Origin: Pseudomonas fluorescens
Lineage (GTDB): Bacteria > Pseudomonadota > Gammaproteobacteria > Pseudomonadales > Pseudomonadaceae
Length of the DNA: 64,000 nt
Direction of reading: 5' to 3'
NCBI RefSeq assembly: GCF_002022275.1
Contig: NZ_MSDF01000009.1
Coordinates: 1-64,000, forward strand
Position numbers and translations under genes: made by a program. Under the pieces are notes generated by a model. That model ran no database searches and was not told where the DNA came from. It was given only the letters and a program-made list of their open reading frames with translations. Shown piece after piece: positions 43,857 to 52,469 of the stretch (position 1 is the stretch's first letter; the number at the start of each line of letters is the position of its first letter).

Positions 43857-44329
43857 TCGCGCAGGCCCTGGGTCACCAGAGTTACCAGACGATCAAGGCT
43901 CTGGCCCCAGCCATCGTGAAACCCCATGGCTTCGTGAGCCTGCTTGTCTTCGGCGCTCCAGTGCATGGCGCGGGCGGTGTAGCGGGTTTTGCCATCGACG
44001 TCTTCAAAGGTGACCTCGGCGGTCATGAACGGCTTGCCCGAAGGAATCCAGCCCGGCGCGTAGGCATCGGTAAACACCAGACGGTTCGGCGCATCGATTT
44101 CCAGAAATACCCCCGAGGTCGGGTATTCAGCACCATCCGGTGCGCGCATCAGGGTGCGAAACAGACCACCGACCCACAGGTTCATTTCGCACTCGGGTGT
44201 GGTCATGCCGTGGGGCCCCCACCACTGTTGCAACAGCTCGGGGGTGGTCCAGGCGCGGAATACGCGGGCGCGCGGGGCGTCGATCAGGCGGCTGATGGAC
44301 AGTTCAAATTCGGCAGGTTGCGGGGTCAT
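43853..44329 (-). CDS. SRPBCC/AHSA1-domain protein
   Basis: A 158-aa START-like fold protein of the Aha1-C/AHSA1 group (pattern RLIDAPRARVFRAWTTPELLQQWWGPHGM, then GGLFRTLMRAPDGAEYPTSGVFLEIDAPNRLVFT, then HDGWGQSLDRL). Such proteins bind hydrophobic ligands in a deep pocket; the function here is unknown. It is the third gene of the operon SnoaL, YciI, SRPBCC, sigma factor, and its stop overlaps the sigma start (ATGA). Confidence 0.92.
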   Translation of the reverse strand: MTPQPAEFELSISRLIDAPRARVFRAWTTPELLQQWWGPHGMTTPECEMNLWVGGLFRTLMRAPDGAEYPTSGVFLEIDAPNRLVFTDAYAPGWIPSGKPFMTAEVTFEDVDGKTRYTARAMHWSAEDKQAHEAMGFHDGWGQSLDRLVTLVTQGLRD

Positions 44330-44363
44330 GGGGTCAACCTCTTGAGTCTTATGATTGTTGGGG

Positions 44364-44708
44364 TCAGAGATTCAATTCACGCACGGGGCGCACTTCCACA
44401 CTGCCGACCCGGGCCGCCGGAATGCCACCGGCCACCTGGATCGCTTCGTTGAGGTCCTTGGCCTCGATCAAGTAAAACCCGGCGAGTTGCTCCTTGGTTT
44501 CGGCAAATGGCCCGTCGGTAATCGACACCTTGCCATTGCGCATGCGCACGGTGGTGGCGGTAGTCACCGATTCCAGCGGCGCGGCGGCGAGCATCCGCCC
44601 ACTGGCCGCAATGGCCTCGGCGTAGGCAAAACACTCCGGGTCCGCCGGGCTGTCGGGCGAGGTGTGCAGCACCTGTTCGTTGCTGCAGATCAGGCAGAGG
44701 TATTTCAT
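44364..44708 (-). CDS. YciI/DGPF family protein
   Basis: A 114-aa protein of the YCII-related family with the DGPF signature: SITDGPFAETKEQLAGFYLIEA. An opening MKYLCLICSNEQ strand with a long mid-helix ends in the closing VEVRPVREL. DGPF proteins accompany ECF42 sigma factors and are usually part of the sigma regulon; the reaction is unknown. The gene lies between the SnoaL-like and SRPBCC genes on the same strand, with 34- and 42-base gaps. Confidence 0.93.
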   Translation of the reverse strand: MKYLCLICSNEQVLHTSPDSPADPECFAYAEAIAASGRMLAAAPLESVTTATTVRMRNGKVSITDGPFAETKEQLAGFYLIEAKDLNEAIQVAGGIPAARVGSVEVRPVRELNL

Positions 44709-44750
44709 GTGTCTCTCCGTTTTCGGACTACTGACTATAGTTCGCGGCGC

Positions 44751-45170
44751 TCAAGGTTTCAGGTCGAACAGACCGGCACCGGTTTCCATATCAAACGGCG
44801 CGGACCAGTGCTCATGCACCACCTTCCACTCGCCGTTAACCCGCTGATAACCGGCGCTGACACGCATCCAGCAAGTTTTGAGCACGCCGTCCGGCCCGCT
44901 GCCGCCGCAGTGCGCGAGCCAATGGGCAAAGGCGCTGTCCTCGCCGGCAACGATGTGCAGCTCATGAAAGTCGAACACACCGGGGCCCGGGCAAAACTCC
45001 ATGCAGGCCTGCCAATGCGCGCGGTATGCGGCTTTACCCTTGAACTGCAGGGCACCAACGGCGTCGAACGCGACGATATCGTCGGCGTAAAAGCTGACAA
45101 TTTTCTCGACATCCTTGGCGGTCACGGCTTGTTTCCATTGCTCGATCAGGGTGTTGATTGCAGTGCTCAT
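44751..45170 (-). CDS. SnoaL/NTF2-like protein
   Basis: A 139-aa cone-shaped-fold protein of the SnoaL/DUF4440 type: TLIEQWKQAVTAKDVEKIVSFYADDIVAFD opens it, and GEWKVVHEHWSAPFD closes it with the conserved buried His and Trp. It may bind or isomerise a small molecule. ATG 45170 has GGAGT 9 bases upstream. It is the first gene of the ECF42 operon, and the promoter would lie in 45171-45316; I cannot assign the ECF42 promoter sequence with confidence. Confidence 0.88.
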   Translation of the reverse strand: MSTAINTLIEQWKQAVTAKDVEKIVSFYADDIVAFDAVGALQFKGKAAYRAHWQACMEFCPGPGVFDFHELHIVAGEDSAFAHWLAHCGGSGPDGVLKTCWMRVSAGYQRVNGEWKVVHEHWSAPFDMETGAGLFDLKP

Positions 45171-45316
45171 GGTGATACTCCTTGGGGTGAAAATCACGGA
45201 AGACACCCTTAGTCGAACGGCCTCCCGGCAAATCGACAGCCCCTGGAAAAATAATTTCGCCCCCGGCAAACCCGCTAGAATCCACGCCTCTTTGTAGGAT
45301 TTGGATAACTCCCCGT

Positions 45317-45805
45317 ATGGAAACCCGCCTCGTCCCCTATGAGACGCTGAGCCTTGAGCAAAAACAGCAACTCGACACCCTGCAAGTGCATCCCGAGCAA
45401 GTGCCGTATTCCGGTGATATCTACTGCGCGCTGAACAGCTTGCTGGTCAACCCCAACCCCGCCGGCATCAAGGGTTTCGCCCTGCTCGCCGATGAAATCC
45501 CCGTGGCATTCCTGCTGCTCAAACGCCCGCCGTGCCTGCCCCATTGGGCCGATGAACACAGCGCCACGTTGCATGCGCTGCAAGTGGATCGCAGGCAACA
45601 GGGCCGGGGGTTTGGCAAGGTGTGTTTACAGGCGCTACCCGAGGTGGCGAGGCAAGCGTGGCCAGAGATCAAGGCGCTGGAGTTGTCGGTGGACGCGGAC
45701 AACGTGGCGGCGATGGGGTTGTATCTGGGGGCTGGGTGGGTGGATAGCGGGGAGGCGTATAAAGGACGTATAGGTTACGAACGCCGGCTGGCGCTGGTCT
45801 TTTGA
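45317..45805 (+). CDS. GNAT family N-acetyltransferase
   Basis: A 162-aa acetyltransferase. The acetyl-CoA motif A region is LHALQVDRRQQGRGFGKVCLQAL with the Q/R-x-x-G-x-G/A loop, followed by LELSVDADNVAAMGLYLGAGWVDSGE as motif B. Substrate unknown. It lies 20 bases upstream of the FMN-binding gene on the same strand, so the two may be cotranscribed. It diverges from the ECF42 operon. Confidence 0.9.
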   Translation: METRLVPYETLSLEQKQQLDTLQVHPEQVPYSGDIYCALNSLLVNPNPAGIKGFALLADEIPVAFLLLKRPPCLPHWADEHSATLHALQVDRRQQGRGFGKVCLQALPEVARQAWPEIKALELSVDADNVAAMGLYLGAGWVDSGEAYKGRIGYERRLALVF

Positions 45806-45824
45806 ACTGACAGAGGTGATGAAC

Positions 45825-46430
45825 ATGCTGACAACCCTCGAACAACTCGAAACCCTCTACGGCCTCCCCCACGAGCGGGCGGTGCGCAAGGAAATCCCGT
45901 TTCTCAACGAGGATTACCAGGCCATGGTGCGGGCGTCGCCGCTGGTGGTGGTGAGTTCATCCGGGCCGGACGGCATCGACGGTTCGCCACGCGGGGATGT
46001 GCCGGGGTTTGTGCGGGTTGTGGATGAGCGCACGCTGGCGATTCCGGATCGACCGGGGAATAACCGTCTGGATACTCTGCGCAACTTGGTGCAGGACCCG
46101 CGCATTGCCTTGCTGTTCATCATCCCCGGGATTGGCGAGACGCTGCGCGTGAATGGTCGCGCGCAGATTTCCATCGAGCCCGAGTTGCTTGAGAGTTTTG
46201 CGGTGAACGGCAAGCCGGCGCGGTCGGTGATTCTGGTTCAGGTGGAAGCGGCGTATTTCCACTGCTCAAAAGCCTTTGTGCGCTCCGATTGCTGGAACCC
46301 GGAAAAACATCTGGACCGCTCGGCGTTGCCGTCGGCGGGGGCGTTTCACAAGCGGCTCAATGATGGGCAGTTTGACGCCGAGGCGTATGACCGCGAGATG
46401 CCGGAGCGGGTCAGAAGCACGTTGTATTGA
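45825..46430 (+). CDS. Pyridoxamine 5'-phosphate oxidase-like FMN-binding protein
   Basis: A 201-aa flavin-reductase-like split-barrel protein of the PNPOx superfamily: MVRASPLVVVSSSGPDGIDGSPRGD, then LAIPDRPGNNRLDTLRNLVQDPRIALLFIIPG and GETLRVNGRA. This matches the family with MSMEG_1061-like members, which bind FMN or F420-type cofactors; no specific reaction is known. I chose ATG 45825 because AGAGGTGA sits just ahead; ATG 45819 is also possible. A hairpin follows its stop. Confidence 0.88.
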   Translation: MLTTLEQLETLYGLPHERAVRKEIPFLNEDYQAMVRASPLVVVSSSGPDGIDGSPRGDVPGFVRVVDERTLAIPDRPGNNRLDTLRNLVQDPRIALLFIIPGIGETLRVNGRAQISIEPELLESFAVNGKPARSVILVQVEAAYFHCSKAFVRSDCWNPEKHLDRSALPSAGAFHKRLNDGQFDAEAYDREMPERVRSTLY

Positions 46431-46432
46431 TA

Positions 46433-46460
46433 CCCCTGCAGGAGCCGGCTTCTGCAGGGG
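46433..46460. terminator. Bidirectional hairpin between convergent genes
   Basis: CCCCTGCAG and CTGCAGGGG form a 9-bp stem closing a 10-base loop that itself contains CCGGC, 3 bases after the FMN-binding gene stop. No T run, so termination is plausible rather than proven; it resembles a short REP-like element. Confidence 0.5.
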
Positions 46461-46466
46461 CAGTGA

Positions 46467-46949
46467 TCAGCCTCTTTCGCCGACGGGTAGCCAGATTTCC
46501 ACGGTTCCGGTCCCTTTGCGCGCATCGAAATCCGCGCTGTAGCGCTCGAAATCCGAGCCCATCACCTTGTAGCCCGAGTGCGGCAGCCATTCGAACATGA
46601 TGCGCTCGTACGTTTGCTCAAGCGCCTGCACCGGCCCGTGATGGGGGAACACGGCATAGTTGAGTGGCGGAATTTCGACGCACTCAAAGTTGCCCGGCAC
46701 ATCGCTCTTGCTCGGCACTTCAACCCCGGCCAGGTAATCGAATTCGCCGTGATGGGGGTTATGGCACATGCCGTACGTCACACCGCCGACGCGCTTTTTG
46801 ATGTCCTTGATGCAGGTGTCGAACAGCTCCCACAGCTTGGGGATATCGCCGATGGTGGCTTTTGAGTAACGCCCTTTTACACCGGCGATGACCAGTGCCT
46901 TGCCTGCTTCCATGCGTGGCTCTAACGGTTGTTTTGTCTGCTGATCCAT
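46467..46949 (-). CDS. GyrI-like/effector-binding-domain protein
   Basis: A 160-aa single-domain protein of the AraC-type effector-binding (GyrI-like) family. The tandem SHS2-like fold is seen in ALVIAGVKGRYSKATIGDIPKLWELF, VTYGMCHNPHHGEFDYLAGVEV, YAVFPHHGPVQALEQTYERIMFEWLPHSGY and FERYSADFDARKGTGTVEIWLPV. These bind small hydrophobic molecules; some also inhibit gyrase or act as hydrolases. ATG 46949 has AAGGAG upstream. Role unknown. Confidence 0.88.
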   Translation of the reverse strand: MDQQTKQPLEPRMEAGKALVIAGVKGRYSKATIGDIPKLWELFDTCIKDIKKRVGGVTYGMCHNPHHGEFDYLAGVEVPSKSDVPGNFECVEIPPLNYAVFPHHGPVQALEQTYERIMFEWLPHSGYKVMGSDFERYSADFDARKGTGTVEIWLPVGERG

Positions 46950-47145
46950 ACGAACAGTCTCCTTCTTATGAGGGAACAAACCCGCATCGAGTATAGGGGG
47001 ATATCCCCGCTGTACTCCAAGCAGAAAATTTTCCTACGCATCTGGACAACTGGCCATCATCGACCGTATTGTCTGCCCCGCAGGCCACCGCAGTGGCCGA
47101 CGTCGCTCGGACGGTTCCGGGCGCTTACGTACTTCGAGGCAACAA

Positions 47146-48357
47146 ATGGCCGACCAAGGTTCGCCGCGCCGCTTTGCGCGCATAGATCGACTCCCCCCCT
47201 ACGTTTTTAATATCACTGCCGAGCTGAAGATGGCTGCGCGTCGGCGCGGCGAAGACATCATCGACTTGAGCATGGGTAACCCTGACGGCGCCACGCCTCC
47301 ACACATCGTGGAAAAAATGGTCACCGTCGCCCAGCGTGAAGACACCCACGGCTACTCCACCTCCAAAGGCATTCCGCGTCTGCGCCGGGCGATTTCGCGC
47401 TGGTACAAGGACCGTTATGAGGTGGACATCGACCCGGAAACCGAGGCCATCGTGACCATCGGTTCCAAGGAGGGCCTGGCGCATTTGATGCTGGCCACCC
47501 TGGACCAGGGCGACACGGTATTGGTACCCAACCCCAGCTACCCGATTCACATCTACGGTGCCGTGATTGCCGGCGCCCAGGTGCGCTCGGTGCCGTTGAT
47601 CCCTGGCGTGGACTTTTTCGCCGAGCTGGAACGGGCGATTCGCGGCTCGATCCCCAAGCCGAAAATGATGATTCTGGGCTTTCCGTCCAACCCCACCGCG
47701 CAGTGTGTGGAGCTGGATTTCTTCGAACGCGTGATTGCGCTGGCCAAGCAGTACGACGTGCTGGTGGTGCACGACCTGGCCTACGCCGACATCGTCTACG
47801 ACGGCTGGAAAGCCCCGTCGATCATGCAGGTGCCGGGCGCCAAGGACATTGCGGTGGAGTTTTTCACCCTGTCCAAGAGCTACAACATGGCCGGCTGGCG
47901 CATTGGTTTCATGGTCGGCAACCCGGAACTGGTCAACGCCCTGGCGCGGATCAAGAGTTACCACGACTACGGCACCTTCACCCCGCTGCAGGTTGCGGCG
48001 ATTGCGGCGCTGGAAGGCGACCAACAGTGCGTGAAAGACATCGCCGAGCAGTATCGTCAGCGGCGTAACGTGCTGGTCAAAGGCCTGCATGAGCTGGGCT
48101 GGATGGTCGAGAACCCGAAGGCGTCGATGTACGTCTGGGCGAAGATTCCCGAGGCGTATGCCGCGATGGGTTCGCTGGAGTTTGCGAAGAAATTGCTGCT
48201 GGAAGCGAAGGTGTGTGTGTCGCCGGGGATTGGCTTTGGTGAGTATGGCGATGATCATGTGCGCTTTGCGCTGATCGAGAACCAGGACCGGATTCGCCAG
48301 GCCGTGCGCGGGATTCGTGGAATGTTCCGCGCGGACGGGCTGGTTACCAAGGCCTGA
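47146..48357 (+). CDS. alaC: Alanine/glutamate-pyruvate aminotransferase
   Basis: Cytosolic PLP-dependent fold-type I aminotransferase, 403 aa, matching AlaC/YfdZ, which makes alanine from pyruvate and glutamate. Key blocks: [62 protein letters not shown], and the PLP-lysine motif [15 protein letters not shown]. The upstream 196 bases (46950-47145) hold promoters and nothing else I can support. A minimal palindrome follows the gene at 48362. E. coli AlaC is regulated by a short upstream RNA; I see no leader here. Confidence 0.93.
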   Translation: MADQGSPRRFARIDRLPPYVFNITAELKMAARRRGEDIIDLSMGNPDGATPPHIVEKMVTVAQREDTHGYSTSKGIPRLRRAISRWYKDRYEVDIDPETEAIVTIGSKEGLAHLMLATLDQGDTVLVPNPSYPIHIYGAVIAGAQVRSVPLIPGVDFFAELERAIRGSIPKPKMMILGFPSNPTAQCVELDFFERVIALAKQYDVLVVHDLAYADIVYDGWKAPSIMQVPGAKDIAVEFFTLSKSYNMAGWRIGFMVGNPELVNALARIKSYHDYGTFTPLQVAAIAALEGDQQCVKDIAEQYRQRRNVLVKGLHELGWMVENPKASMYVWAKIPEAYAAMGSLEFAKKLLLEAKVCVSPGIGFGEYGDDHVRFALIENQDRIRQAVRGIRGMFRADGLVTKA

Positions 48358-48361
48358 CCAA

Positions 48362-48394
48362 TGATCGTTCCCACGCTCCGCGTGGGAACGATCA
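48362..48394. repeat. Short perfect palindrome (GATCGTTCCCACGC type), possible terminator
   Basis: A 15-bp perfect stem (TGATCGTTCCCACGC and its complement) with a 3-base loop. It is the shortest form of the repeat at 12761-12895 and 62322-62434, and lies exactly between convergent alaC and the gluconate permease gene. Confidence 0.85.
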
Positions 48395-48402
48395 GTCGGT
48401 GA

Positions 48403-49755
48403 TTACACCACCATCGACAGCAACATGATAAAGATCAACGCCACCACCGACAGAATCGTCTCCATCGCCGTCCAGGTCTTGAACGTCTCGACCACGGTCA
48501 TGTTGAAGTACTGCTTCACCAGCCAGAACCCCGCATCGTTGACGTGAGACAACACCAGCGAGCCCGCGCCCGTCGCCAGCACCAGCAGCTCACGGTTAAC
48601 CCCCGGAATCATCCCAACCACCGGCACCACAATGCCCGCGCCAGTAATGGTCGCCACAGTCGCCGAACCGGTGGCCACGCGAATCACCGCCGCCACCAGC
48701 CAGGCCAGCAAAATCGGGTTGATCTGCGCGTTCACCGCCATATGGCCGATCACGTCACCCACGCCGCTGGTCACCAGCATCTGCTTGAAACCACCACCGG
48801 CGCCAATGATCAGGATGATCGCAGCCGTCGGCGCAAGGCTGGCGTCGAGCAACTTGAGGATTTGCCTGGAGTGAATGCCCTGGCGATGGCCAAAGGTGTA
48901 CAGCGACAGCAGCAACGCCAGCAGCAGTGCGGTGATCGGGTGGCCGATCATGTCCATCCAGTTGCGGATGGCATGGCCGTCCGGCAGCGCGACGTCGGCG
49001 AAGGTTTTGAGCAGCATCAGGAACACCGGCAACAGCACGGTGATCAGGGTGATGCTGAAGCTTGGCAGATTCTTGTTTTCCGTCTCGCGGGCCAGTTGGT
49101 CGACCAGTTCCTGGGACGGGTTGCCCGGGATGTACTTGGCGATAAACGTGCCGAAGATCGGGCCGGCAATGATGGCCGTCGGAAGGGCGACGATCAGGCC
49201 ATACAGGATGGTCTTGCCGATGTCCGCGCCAAACACGCCGATGGCTAGCAGCGGACCCGGGTGCGGCGGCACCAGGCCGTGGACTGCCGAGAGGCCGGCG
49301 AGCAGCGGAATGCCGATCTTGATCAGCGACACACCAGTGCGGCGCGCGACGATGAATACCAGCGGAATCAGCAGCACAAAGCCGATTTCGAAGAACAGCG
49401 GAATGCCCACCAGGAACGCGGCGAACATCATGGCCCACTGGACTTTCTCTTTGCCGAAGGCGCGAATCAGGGTCTGCGCGATCTGATCGGCGCCGCCGGA
49501 TTCAGCCATCATTTTGCCGAGCATCGTACCCAGCGCAAGGATGATGCCGACAAAGCCGAGCACCCCGCCGAAGCCGTCCTGGAACGCCTTGATGATCTTG
49601 TCCACGGGCATGCCCGAGGTCAGGCCGAGGAAGCCGGCCGCGATGATCAGTGCGATGAACGGGTGCACCTTGAACTTGGTGATCAAAAAGATCAGCCCGA
49701 TGATTGTGACCACTGCGTCTAGCAGCAGGTAGGACTCGTGGGACATGCCAAACAT
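48403..49755 (-). CDS. gntP: Gluconate/H+ symporter (GntP family)
   Basis: A 450-aa inner-membrane permease with about 12-14 hydrophobic segments, matching the GntP/GntT family (pattern SMPVDKIIKAFQDGFGGVLGFVGIILALGTMLGKMMAESGGADQIA; the first segments read LLLDAVVTIIGLIFLIT). Residues GLVPPHPGPLLAIGVFGADIG are typical of the family. It imports gluconate or a related sugar acid. The ribosome site AGGAGA lies 8 bases before ATG 49755. It is the second gene after gntK, separated by 84 bases with a GntR-like operator (49816-49829), so it may have its own promoter. Confidence 0.94.
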   Translation of the reverse strand: MFGMSHESYLLLDAVVTIIGLIFLITKFKVHPFIALIIAAGFLGLTSGMPVDKIIKAFQDGFGGVLGFVGIILALGTMLGKMMAESGGADQIAQTLIRAFGKEKVQWAMMFAAFLVGIPLFFEIGFVLLIPLVFIVARRTGVSLIKIGIPLLAGLSAVHGLVPPHPGPLLAIGVFGADIGKTILYGLIVALPTAIIAGPIFGTFIAKYIPGNPSQELVDQLARETENKNLPSFSITLITVLLPVFLMLLKTFADVALPDGHAIRNWMDMIGHPITALLLALLLSLYTFGHRQGIHSRQILKLLDASLAPTAAIILIIGAGGGFKQMLVTSGVGDVIGHMAVNAQINPILLAWLVAAVIRVATGSATVATITGAGIVVPVVGMIPGVNRELLVLATGAGSLVLSHVNDAGFWLVKQYFNMTVVETFKTWTAMETILSVVALIFIMLLSMVV

Positions 49756-49815
49756 GGGGGGTCTCTCCTGTTTGTTGTTGTTATTAAAGCGGGTGTTGAA
49801 TTTTTCGCCGGGGAT

Positions 49816-49829
49816 AGCGCTATCTTTTC
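49816..49829 (-). promoter_or_regulatory. GntR operator upstream of gntP
   Basis: On the minus strand it reads (G)A-A-AAG-A-TAGCGCT, close to the P. aeruginosa GntR operator AC-N-AAG-N-TAGCGCT as I recall it, differing at the first bases. It lies 61 bases upstream of the permease gene. Confidence 0.65.
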
Positions 49830-49839
49830 CGGCAAAAAA

Positions 49840-50373
49840 TTAATGGGTTGGTTCAAAGCCGTGTTGCAGCCACCAGGCATTGGTTTGCTCGGCCAGGTCC
49901 TCGACGCTGTCTTCGCTGGCGTTCAAAGCCAGGGTCAGCGGCTCGCCGACGGGCGATTCAAGGGCGGCGAACTGGCTGTCGATCAGGCTTGCCGGCATAA
50001 AATGGCCGGGGCGATGGGACACACGGTCGGCGGCCACGGCGCGGGTCAGCTCCAGAAACACAAAACCCAGGCCCGGCGCAGCTTCGCGCAGGTGGTCGCG
50101 GTATTTCTTTTTCAGGGCTGAACAGGTGAGCACCGGGTGTTCGCCGGCTTTGAGCGAGCGGCGCAGCTCATCGCAGAGGATGTCGAGCCAGCCGGCGCGG
50201 TCGTCGTCGTTGAGGGGGTGGCCGGCGCTCATCTTTTCGATGTTCGCGGCGGGGTGAAAGCTGTCGCCTTCAATCGCGGTGGCGCCGTTCAGGCGGCACA
50301 GGGCTTCGCTGACGCTGGACTTGCCACAGCCGGAAACACCCATGATGACCAGGGCGGTAACAGGTTGACTCAT
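49840..50373 (-). CDS. gntK: Gluconokinase
   Basis: A 177-aa cytosolic kinase phosphorylating gluconate to 6-phosphogluconate, which enters the Entner-Doudoroff pathway. Walker A is VSGCGKSS (about residues 13-20), followed by IEGDSFHPAANIEKMSAGHPLNDDDRAGWLD, which carries the conserved Asp and the substrate-binding His of GntK. LTCSALKKKYRD and HRPGHFMPASLIDSQFAALE complete the family pattern. The short thermoresistant GntK length is normal. Its promoter holds a GntR-like operator (50395-50408), and the LacI-type regulator GntR is divergent. Confidence 0.95.
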   Translation of the reverse strand: MSQPVTALVIMGVSGCGKSSVSEALCRLNGATAIEGDSFHPAANIEKMSAGHPLNDDDRAGWLDILCDELRRSLKAGEHPVLTCSALKKKYRDHLREAAPGLGFVFLELTRAVAADRVSHRPGHFMPASLIDSQFAALESPVGEPLTLALNASEDSVEDLAEQTNAWWLQHGFEPTH

Positions 50374-50394
50374 GAAACACCTCAGGACGCAGAT

Positions 50395-50408
50395 AGCGCT
50401 ACCTTTGC
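50395..50408 (-). promoter_or_regulatory. GntR operator upstream of gntK
   Basis: Minus strand GC-A-AAG-G-TAGCGCT, one base from AC-N-AAG-N-TAGCGCT. It sits 22 bases before the gntK start. Confidence 0.7.
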
Positions 50409-50545
50409 ACGCTGTAAGGCTAGTGCAAAAACAGGCTTTTCCCGCGCCGTCTTGTCATTTTTATGGAGTGACGCGTGCATCCGCTCCAACGGTTTGAACA
50501 GGATCAGGCAACCCAACGTTCAAGGATTTGCAGCCATTTGGAGAC

Positions 50546-50559
50546 AGCGCTACCTTAGT
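50546..50559 (-). promoter_or_regulatory. GntR operator upstream of gntR
   Basis: Minus strand AC-T-AAG-G-TAGCGCT, an exact match to the recalled GntR operator consensus. It lies 30 bases before the gntR start, so GntR probably represses itself. Confidence 0.75.
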
Positions 50560-50588
50560 GCCTCGATTTTTGTTTGGCAAGCCGCCTG

Positions 50589-51617
50589 ATGACCTCCAAG
50601 AACGATAAAAAATTGCGCACCACGGGTCGCCCGACCCTTAATGAAGTCGCCCGCCTGGCTGGCGTCAGCCCGATTACCGCCTCCCGCGCCTTGCGCGGCA
50701 TCAGCACGGTGGCCACCGAACTGGTGGAAAAAGTGCAGCAGGCCGCTGCCGAGCTGAACTACGTGGTCAACCCCGCCGCCCGCGCCCTGGCGTCGGCGCA
50801 GAGCCACTCGGTGGTGGTCATCGTGCCGTCGCTGTCCAACCTGCTGTTTATCGAAACCCTGGAAGCCATCCACCAAGTGCTGCGGCCCAAGGGCTTTGAA
50901 GTGCTGATCGGCAATTCCCACTATTCGCGCGACGAAGAAGAAAACCTGCTGCGCAACTACATGGCTTATCAGCCACGCGGTTTGCTGCTGACCGGGTTTG
51001 ATCGCACCGAAAGCGCACGACGGATGGTCGAGGCCAGCAATGTGCCCTGCGTGTACATGATGGATCTGGACCCGAATGCCGGGGTGAACTGCGTGGGGTT
51101 CTCACAGTTGAACGCGGGGGAAACAGCGGCAGCGCATTTGCTGTCCCGTGGGCGCAAGCGTTTGGCGTATATCGGCGCGCAACTGGATCAGCGCACGTTA
51201 CTGCGCGGTGAAGGTTTTCGCCGCGCGCTGCAACAGGCGGGCATGTATGACCCGGCGTTGGAGTTGCTGACGCCGCGGCCGTCGTCTGTGGGTTTGGGTG
51301 GCGAGTTGTTTTTGCAGTTGCTGGCGGCGCATCCGGATGTGGATGCGATCTTCTTCGGTAACGACGACTTGGCCCAGGGTGCGCTGCTGGAAGCCCTGCG
51401 CCACGGCATAAAAGTGCCGGAGCGTGTGGCCGTGTTGGGCTTTAACGACTTGCCGGCGTCGTCTTTCATGGTGCCGCGCTTGAGCAGTATCAGCACCCCG
51501 CGTGAGGCGATTGGGCGGCGGTCGGCGGAGCATTTGTTGACGATCATGGCCGGCAACAAGATTGCCAAGCCGGTAGTGGACATGGGGTTTGAGTTGCAGG
51601 TGCGCGAGAGCACCTGA
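50589..51617 (+). CDS. gntR: LacI-family gluconate regulator GntR
   Basis: A 342-aa LacI-type repressor. The helix-turn-helix and hinge are GRPTLNEVARLAGVSPITASRALRG then VQQAAAELNYVVNPAARALAS, and the rest is the periplasmic-binding-like effector domain that would bind gluconate or 6-phosphogluconate. The three operators at 49816, 50395 and 50546 share the sequence TAGCGCT. ATG 50589 follows a weak site; the in-frame upstream codons are not supported. It diverges from gntK. GntR controls uptake and phosphorylation of gluconate; the adjacent sugar-acid genes may be co-regulated but carry no such operator. Confidence 0.94.
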   Translation: MTSKNDKKLRTTGRPTLNEVARLAGVSPITASRALRGISTVATELVEKVQQAAAELNYVVNPAARALASAQSHSVVVIVPSLSNLLFIETLEAIHQVLRPKGFEVLIGNSHYSRDEEENLLRNYMAYQPRGLLLTGFDRTESARRMVEASNVPCVYMMDLDPNAGVNCVGFSQLNAGETAAAHLLSRGRKRLAYIGAQLDQRTLLRGEGFRRALQQAGMYDPALELLTPRPSSVGLGGELFLQLLAAHPDVDAIFFGNDDLAQGALLEALRHGIKVPERVAVLGFNDLPASSFMVPRLSSISTPREAIGRRSAEHLLTIMAGNKIAKPVVDMGFELQVREST

Positions 51618-51647
51618 GTTCTTCTAAAGCCTCAACACAATCAAAAT

Positions 51648-51735
51648 GTGGGAGGGGGCTTGCTCCCGATAGCGGTGGATCAGTCGATGTATTTAGTGAC
51701 TGACACTCAGCCATCGGGAGCAAGCCCCCTCCCAC
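51648..51735. repeat. REP doublet of a second type
   Basis: Inverted arms GTGGGAGGGGGCTTGCTCCCGAT, with the CTTGCTCCCGAT variant instead of the CTTGCCTGCGAT core found elsewhere in the window. The only copy of this subtype seen here. Confidence 0.9.
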
Positions 51736-51820
51736 ATTTTTACACTGTGCCCAACGGGAGGCATCGCCGTGGCTGGCAGCCCCTGTTAGATTGGCCGCTC
51801 TCCCCTGCCAGGAAAGCACC

Positions 51821-52453
51821 ATGGGACATTCTCTGAAAATCTTGGGGCGCACCTCCTCCATTAACGTGCGAAAAGTCCTGTGGACTTGCCAGGAATTGGG
51901 CATCGACTACACCCGCGAAGACTGGGGCATCGGTTTCAAGCCCACCCAATCTCCCGAATTCCTGGCCCTGAACCCCAACGCGCAAATTCCGGTGTTGATC
52001 GACGACCATGGCGTGCTGTGGGAGTCCAACACCATTTGCCGCTACCTCATCGGCCTTTACCAACGCCACGACCTGCTGCCCGCCGAGCCCGCGCCACGCG
52101 CCAGGGTTGAGCAGTGGGTGGACTGGCAAGCCGTCGAGCTCAATCGCGCCTGGGGCGAGGCCTTTACCGCGCTGGTGCGCAACAATCCCGACGGCCTGAA
52201 TGCAACGCAGATTGCCGCTGCCGTGCAGGTGTGGAATGACAAGATGGGCCTGCTGGAACACCAACTGGCCAAAACCGGCGCCTTTGTAGCCGGTGATGAA
52301 TTCACCCTCGCCGACATCCTGATCGGCCTCTCGGTGCACCGTTGGCAGATGACGCCGATGGAGCGCCCACCCTACCCGGCCATTGCGGCCTATTACCAGC
52401 GCCTCAGCGCGCGCCCTGGCTTCAAAACCTTCGCCCTCGACGGCCACAACTAA
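51821..52453 (+). CDS. Glutathione S-transferase
   Basis: A 210-aa cytosolic GST. Thioredoxin-like N-terminal domain: LGRTSSINVRKVLWTCQELGIDYTRED with a Ser near the N-terminal helix as the possible activating residue, then QIPVLIDDHGVLWESNTICRYL. The helical C-terminal domain contains EFTLADILIGLSVHRWQMT. The IDYTRED/GIGF pattern suggests the alpha-proteobacterial/NuxB-like group. It starts after a GGAAAG site and is followed at 17 bases by the uronate-dehydrogenase-like gene, probably cotranscribed with it. Confidence 0.9.
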   Translation: MGHSLKILGRTSSINVRKVLWTCQELGIDYTREDWGIGFKPTQSPEFLALNPNAQIPVLIDDHGVLWESNTICRYLIGLYQRHDLLPAEPAPRARVEQWVDWQAVELNRAWGEAFTALVRNNPDGLNATQIAAAVQVWNDKMGLLEHQLAKTGAFVAGDEFTLADILIGLSVHRWQMTPMERPPYPAIAAYYQRLSARPGFKTFALDGHN

Positions 52454-52469
52454 ACACAAGGACTTCACC

